Source: Opitutaceae bacterium (lineage in GTDB: Bacteria; Verrucomicrobiota; Verrucomicrobiia; Opitutales; Opitutaceae). Taken from it: a stretch of 64,000 nucleotides of DNA. The position numbers and the translations under genes were made by a program. The first letter of the stretch is position 1. Each line of letters opens with the position of its first letter. The notes beneath the pieces were generated by a model, which had not been told where the DNA came from, did not search any database, and was given only the letters and a program-made list of their open reading frames with translations. Shown here piece after piece: positions 61,146 to 64,000 of this stretch. The DNA lies in NCBI GenBank assembly GCA_019455245.1, contig JACFMR010000013.1, forward strand, positions 1 through 64,000, in the 5' to 3' direction.

Positions 61146-62129
61146 ATGCCTGCGCCGGAAGTGCTGATTGTCGGGCAGGGTTTGGCGGGCACGGTGCTGG
61201 CGTGGACGCTGGAACAGGCGGGCATCGGTTGGCGGATGATCGACGCGGGGCACGGCGCGGCGGCCTCGCACGTGGCCGCGGGCATCATCAATCCGGTGAC
61301 CGGATTGCGCTGGGTCAGGACGTGGCGCATCGACGCATGCTGGCCCGAAGCCAAAGCCGCGTATGCGGCCATGGCGCGCGATTTCGGCGTTCCGCTCTGG
61401 CGCGAAATGCGCATCCGCCGGTGGTGGCGCACGGAGCGCGAGCGGCGCGATCTGGAGGCCAAGTGCGCCCGCGGGGTACTCGCGCCCTGGGTGCAGGAAG
61501 TGAACGCAACAAACGCCGTGCTCGGGCCGGCGGCGCAGGTGGATTTGCCCGCCTTGCTAACGGCGGCGCGCCGCCGCTGGTCGGGCGATGGCCGGCTGTC
61601 CGAAGGACGGTTTGATTGGTCAAGCCGCGCAGGGCACGAGGGCGTGGTGATCGATTGCAGCGGCGCGGCGGCGCGACAGGGGCCGTTTGCAACGTGCGGT
61701 TTCGCGGTGTCCAAGGGCGAGGTGCTGCGCGCGGCGCTGACAGGTTTGGCTGATGACACGATCCTGCATCGCGGTCAGTGGATACTGCCGGTGCCCGGCG
61801 CGGAGGCATGGATCGGCGCCACGCATGAACCCGGGCGCGAGGACACGGAGCCGACCGTGGCGGCGCGCGAGAAACTGCTCGCGACCGCGCAGCGGTTGAC
61901 CGGCCGGTCGGTCATGCCGACGGCGCAGCTGGCCGGTTTGCGGTTGGCGGCGCCGGATCGCAAACCGGTGGTCGGGCGGCATCCGCATGAGCCGCGATTG
62001 GGCATTTGCAGCGCGCTGGGCAGCAAGGGCGTGCTGTATGCACCGTGGCTCGCCCGCCAGTGGGCGGAACACCTGCGCACGGGTGCGGCGTTTGATCCGG
62101 CCATCGACGTGGCGCGGTTGGGGTGGTGA
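61146..62129 (+). CDS. FAD-dependent oxidoreductase (DadA/DAO-like)
   Basis: 327 residues. The N-terminal GxGxxG dinucleotide fold is VLIVGQGLAGTVLAW, followed by the DAO-type substrate domain with HVAAGIINPVTG and a C-terminal AGLRLAAPDRKPVVGRHP...GSKGVLYAPWLA, typical of amine/D-amino-acid oxidase-like proteins including MnmC-type modules. The electron acceptor and substrate cannot be read. It follows ppgK by 26 bases and may share its transcript. Confidence 0.82.
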   Translation: MPAPEVLIVGQGLAGTVLAWTLEQAGIGWRMIDAGHGAAASHVAAGIINPVTGLRWVRTWRIDACWPEAKAAYAAMARDFGVPLWREMRIRRWWRTERERRDLEAKCARGVLAPWVQEVNATNAVLGPAAQVDLPALLTAARRRWSGDGRLSEGRFDWSSRAGHEGVVIDCSGAAARQGPFATCGFAVSKGEVLRAALTGLADDTILHRGQWILPVPGAEAWIGATHEPGREDTEPTVAAREKLLATAQRLTGRSVMPTAQLAGLRLAAPDRKPVVGRHPHEPRLGICSALGSKGVLYAPWLARQWAEHLRTGAAFDPAIDVARLGW

Positions 62130-62133
62130 TACA

Positions 62134-62187
62134 GGCCACTGGGAAACCACGTTGTCGCCAAGCTCCAACGCGGCTACATTTCAACTG
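62134..62187. repeat. Post-gene repeat, copy 3 (shortened)
   Basis: GGCCACTGGGAAACCACG, TTGTCGCCAAGCTCC and ACGCGGCTACATTTCAACTG match copies at 31792 and 33398, but a central stretch of about 30 bases is missing. It begins four bases after the FAD oxidoreductase stop. Confidence 0.75.
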
Positions 62188-62189
62188 CT

Positions 62190-63863
62190 TTACACGTCGC
62201 GCGGATTGACGGCGGGTTTCGATTCTTCCTCCGGTTCCTGGTAACGGGTCTGGTAGGTCTGTTGGTCGGCGGCGAGTTTGAGGAAGATGTCGAGCGGGAC
62301 GACTTCGACGGGCTCGCTGAGACGTTCGATGATGTGGCGGACCTTTTCGACGGTGTTGCTTTCGCGCACGTGGATGAGGAGGAAGTAAGGGCGGCGGTCG
62401 TTGAGGCGGATGAGTTCGTCGAGGTCGGCGGCGGCGTCCTCCACGCTGCAGTCGACGGCAAGGTAGTAATCGTAGCTGATGAGCGGACGGTTGTCGCGCA
62501 GGTCGAAGGTCTGGGCGGCGCTGTAGCCGTTGATGAAGCCGTGCACGGCGGGAAACTCGGCGTAGTAGCGGTCGCCGACTTCGCGCGAAAGGTTGGCGAT
62601 GCCGTGGCGGCGGTGGCCCTCGGTGTGCTCCATGATCTCCAGCACGTTGAGATCGAGCCTGGCCATGAGCCTGCGCATGTCGCGCATCAGCGCGGGGAAT
62701 TTGTCGGCCGGCACGGACTGCGGATACATGTAGCCCGGGCCGCTGAGGCCGCCGATGAAGTAGTCGTTGGGCGTCTTGCTTTCGTAGAAATACTGCAGCG
62801 CGGGCGGGTTCATCCACGACCAGTTGACGAGCACCTGCCAGGCGTAGGGGATGTCGCCGCGACCGGGCTTGGTCCACGTGCCGATGCCCATCGAATCGGT
62901 GGCGACGGCGGCGAGGTAGACCTTGGGTTCGGCCGTGAGTTTGGCGTCGAGCGCAACGTGATGGTTGTTGGTGAAGGTGAAGTCGGGCGTGAGCGGGATC
63001 TGGCAGGTGAAGGAGACGTTGGGCAGGTTGTGCAGGCCCTCCATTTTCAGGCCGTAATTGCCGGTGAGGGTGGTGTGCTGGGCCTCGGTGTCCTTGGCGT
63101 AGGAGTGCCAGCCGAGCACGATGCTGGCGGGATTCTGGCCGGCGAGAATGCGTTTGAGCAGCGCGAGTTCCTCGGGGTGGGCGGGATTGGCGGAGAGGTC
63201 GCTGAAGAACGCGCGTTGGCGGATGCCGAAATCCGCGATGCCGGGCTGCATCTGCGCACCGGCATGCCCGCCCATGACCACGTAGTAATCGCGCGAACAA
63301 CGGTCGTAATAGTGATCGTAGGCCCACTGGTAGATGACGTGGTCGGGCTGGCCGGTGAAACGGCCGCGCAGATCGACGACCGGCTTGAGGCCGTGCTTGG
63401 CGGCGAGGTCGAGCTGGTCCGCGTTGACGACCACCAGATCCTCCACGCCGGCGATGGTGAAGGCGACGATGAGGGAGGAACGCACGGCTTGGTCCCAAAC
63501 GACGCAGCCCTTGGCATAGGGGGCGAAGCGCGCGAGCGCGGCGTCGGCGTCGTTGAGCGCGAGGCGGTCGAACTTCGTGCCGTGCCGGTGTTCGAGAAAA
63601 CCGACGAGCGGGCGGACGATTTCCCATTGCCAGTCTTCCGGGTATTCAAGGTAGAGGCGCGGTTGGTCGCGGTTGGCGAGGCCCTGGAGCGAGATGAGCA
63701 GCGCGTGCACGGGCACGTCGCCATGCATGAACCAGTTGTCGGAAAGCGGAATCAACGTGGCGGTGGCTGGCGCCTGCGCGACCTGCTTGGGCGCGGGTTG
63801 GGCGGTGGCATTAACGACAACAAGCAAGGCGGCCGCGGCGAGAAACGGGAGCATGGTTTTCAT
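62190..63863 (-). CDS. GxGYxYP-domain protein
   Basis: 557 residues with a signal peptide (1-22). It has the canonical motif GLSGPGYMYP (near residue 383) that names the family, plus DLRGRFTGQPD, GWHSYAKDTEAQ, ISYDYYLAVD and PYFLLIHVRES, shared with the longer paralog at 37679. The family is thought to be glycoside-hydrolase-like but is uncharacterised. It lacks the N-terminal lipocalin-like domain of the paralog. Its 5' end is 34 bases after another minus-strand gene that runs off the window. Confidence 0.85.
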   Translation of the reverse strand: MKTMLPFLAAAALLVVVNATAQPAPKQVAQAPATATLIPLSDNWFMHGDVPVHALLISLQGLANRDQPRLYLEYPEDWQWEIVRPLVGFLEHRHGTKFDRLALNDADAALARFAPYAKGCVVWDQAVRSSLIVAFTIAGVEDLVVVNADQLDLAAKHGLKPVVDLRGRFTGQPDHVIYQWAYDHYYDRCSRDYYVVMGGHAGAQMQPGIADFGIRQRAFFSDLSANPAHPEELALLKRILAGQNPASIVLGWHSYAKDTEAQHTTLTGNYGLKMEGLHNLPNVSFTCQIPLTPDFTFTNNHHVALDAKLTAEPKVYLAAVATDSMGIGTWTKPGRGDIPYAWQVLVNWSWMNPPALQYFYESKTPNDYFIGGLSGPGYMYPQSVPADKFPALMRDMRRLMARLDLNVLEIMEHTEGHRRHGIANLSREVGDRYYAEFPAVHGFINGYSAAQTFDLRDNRPLISYDYYLAVDCSVEDAAADLDELIRLNDRRPYFLLIHVRESNTVEKVRHIIERLSEPVEVVPLDIFLKLAADQQTYQTRYQEPEEESKPAVNPRDV

Positions 63864-63896
63864 GATCGGTGCCGGGAAAGGGTTTGGCGTTGGACT

Positions 63897-64000
63897 TCAG
63901 GGTTGCACGCGGGTGAACACGTAAACGAACGGCTGCATGCGCGAGCTGCGCAGCTCGATGAGCGTGAGTTCGTCGCCGGTTAGCGAGACCTTGTAGTCGC
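63897..64000 (-). CDS. C-terminal end of a protein running off the right edge
   Basis: Only the last 33 residues and stop are visible, ending SSRMQPFVYVFTRVQP. The segment DYKVSLTGDELTLIELR looks like beta strands. The gene lies upstream of the GxGYxYP gene, 34 bases away on the same strand, so it may be in the same operon. Too short to name. Confidence 0.6.
   Translation of the reverse strand, partial: DYKVSLTGDELTLIELRSSRMQPFVYVFTRVQP

Overview
The window is GC-rich (roughly two thirds G+C by eye) chromosomal DNA. Several traits point to a Verrucomicrobiota member of the Opitutaceae type: PEP-CTERM proteins with the C-terminal PEP motif, membrane helix and basic tail; an autotransporter-repeat protein that also ends in PEP-CTERM; GxGYxYP-domain and phytanoyl-CoA-dioxygenase-type proteins; stand-alone uroporphyrinogen-decarboxylase-like proteins; AraC regulators beside sugar-type enzymes; and many short palindromic intergenic repeats. 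No rRNA, CRISPR array, prophage or classical insertion sequence was seen. Two tRNA genes are present: Val(CAC) at 23313-23389 and Leu(TAG) at 37485-37565.

Layout. 1-5.6 kb: a membrane coiled-coil protein running off the left edge, a lipoprotein, a small membrane protein coupled to two tandem aldo/keto reductases, and a PEP-CTERM protein. 5.8-13 kb: a tandem-cupin protein, a fumarylacetoacetase-family hydrolase and an AraC regulator on the minus strand, divergent from a plus-strand one-carbon cassette (UroD-like protein, MetF with a cysteine-rich C-terminal domain, and a LigM-type tetrahydrofolate-dependent O-demethylase). 13.4-20 kb: a GreA-like factor, a repeat-rich stretch holding the 3' relic of a lost uroD paralog, an intact UroD-like gene, glycine decarboxylase gcvP carrying a REP element in frame, and nth. 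20-27.5 kb: two PhyH oxygenases, an AraC regulator, hicAB, a GIY-YIG protein, tRNA-Val, an enolase-superfamily enzyme and a rhamnosidase-like GH78 protein. 27.6-37.5 kb: clpB, a REP-associated transposase between two REP pairs, two rnk paralogs with matching leader hairpins, a ClC channel, an Fe-type alcohol dehydrogenase, a phosphoesterase, psd and tRNA-Leu.

37.7-48.5 kb: a GxGYxYP protein, a VOC protein with a membrane protein, an OGG1-type glycosylase, an oligopeptide-binding lipoprotein, and a two-gene heterodimeric ABC exporter with one degenerate ATP site. The exporter is preceded by what reads as a transcription attenuator with a 21-codon leader ORF. 48.4-56.2 kb (minus strand): a Cys-rich exported peptide, a 1149-residue autotransporter-repeat PEP-CTERM protein, then an adenylate cyclase, cupredoxin-like protein, outer-membrane barrel and TesA-like esterase. 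56.2-61 kb (plus strand): ybbA- and ybbP-like genes divergent from tesA as in E. coli, with a GxxExxY gene bracketed by inverted repeats inserted between ybbA and ybbP; then slyD and ppgK. 61-64 kb: an FAD oxidoreductase, a second GxGYxYP protein and the end of a gene running off the right edge.

The most distinctive content is (1) the attenuator-like leader of the ABC exporter and (2) a dense set of short repeat families (REP pairs, paired-arm elements, a roughly 140 bp post-gene element), some associated with candidate mobilising proteins (RAYT, GxxExxY) and one inserted in frame inside gcvP. All functional calls come from reading motifs and remembered family features; no database search was run.
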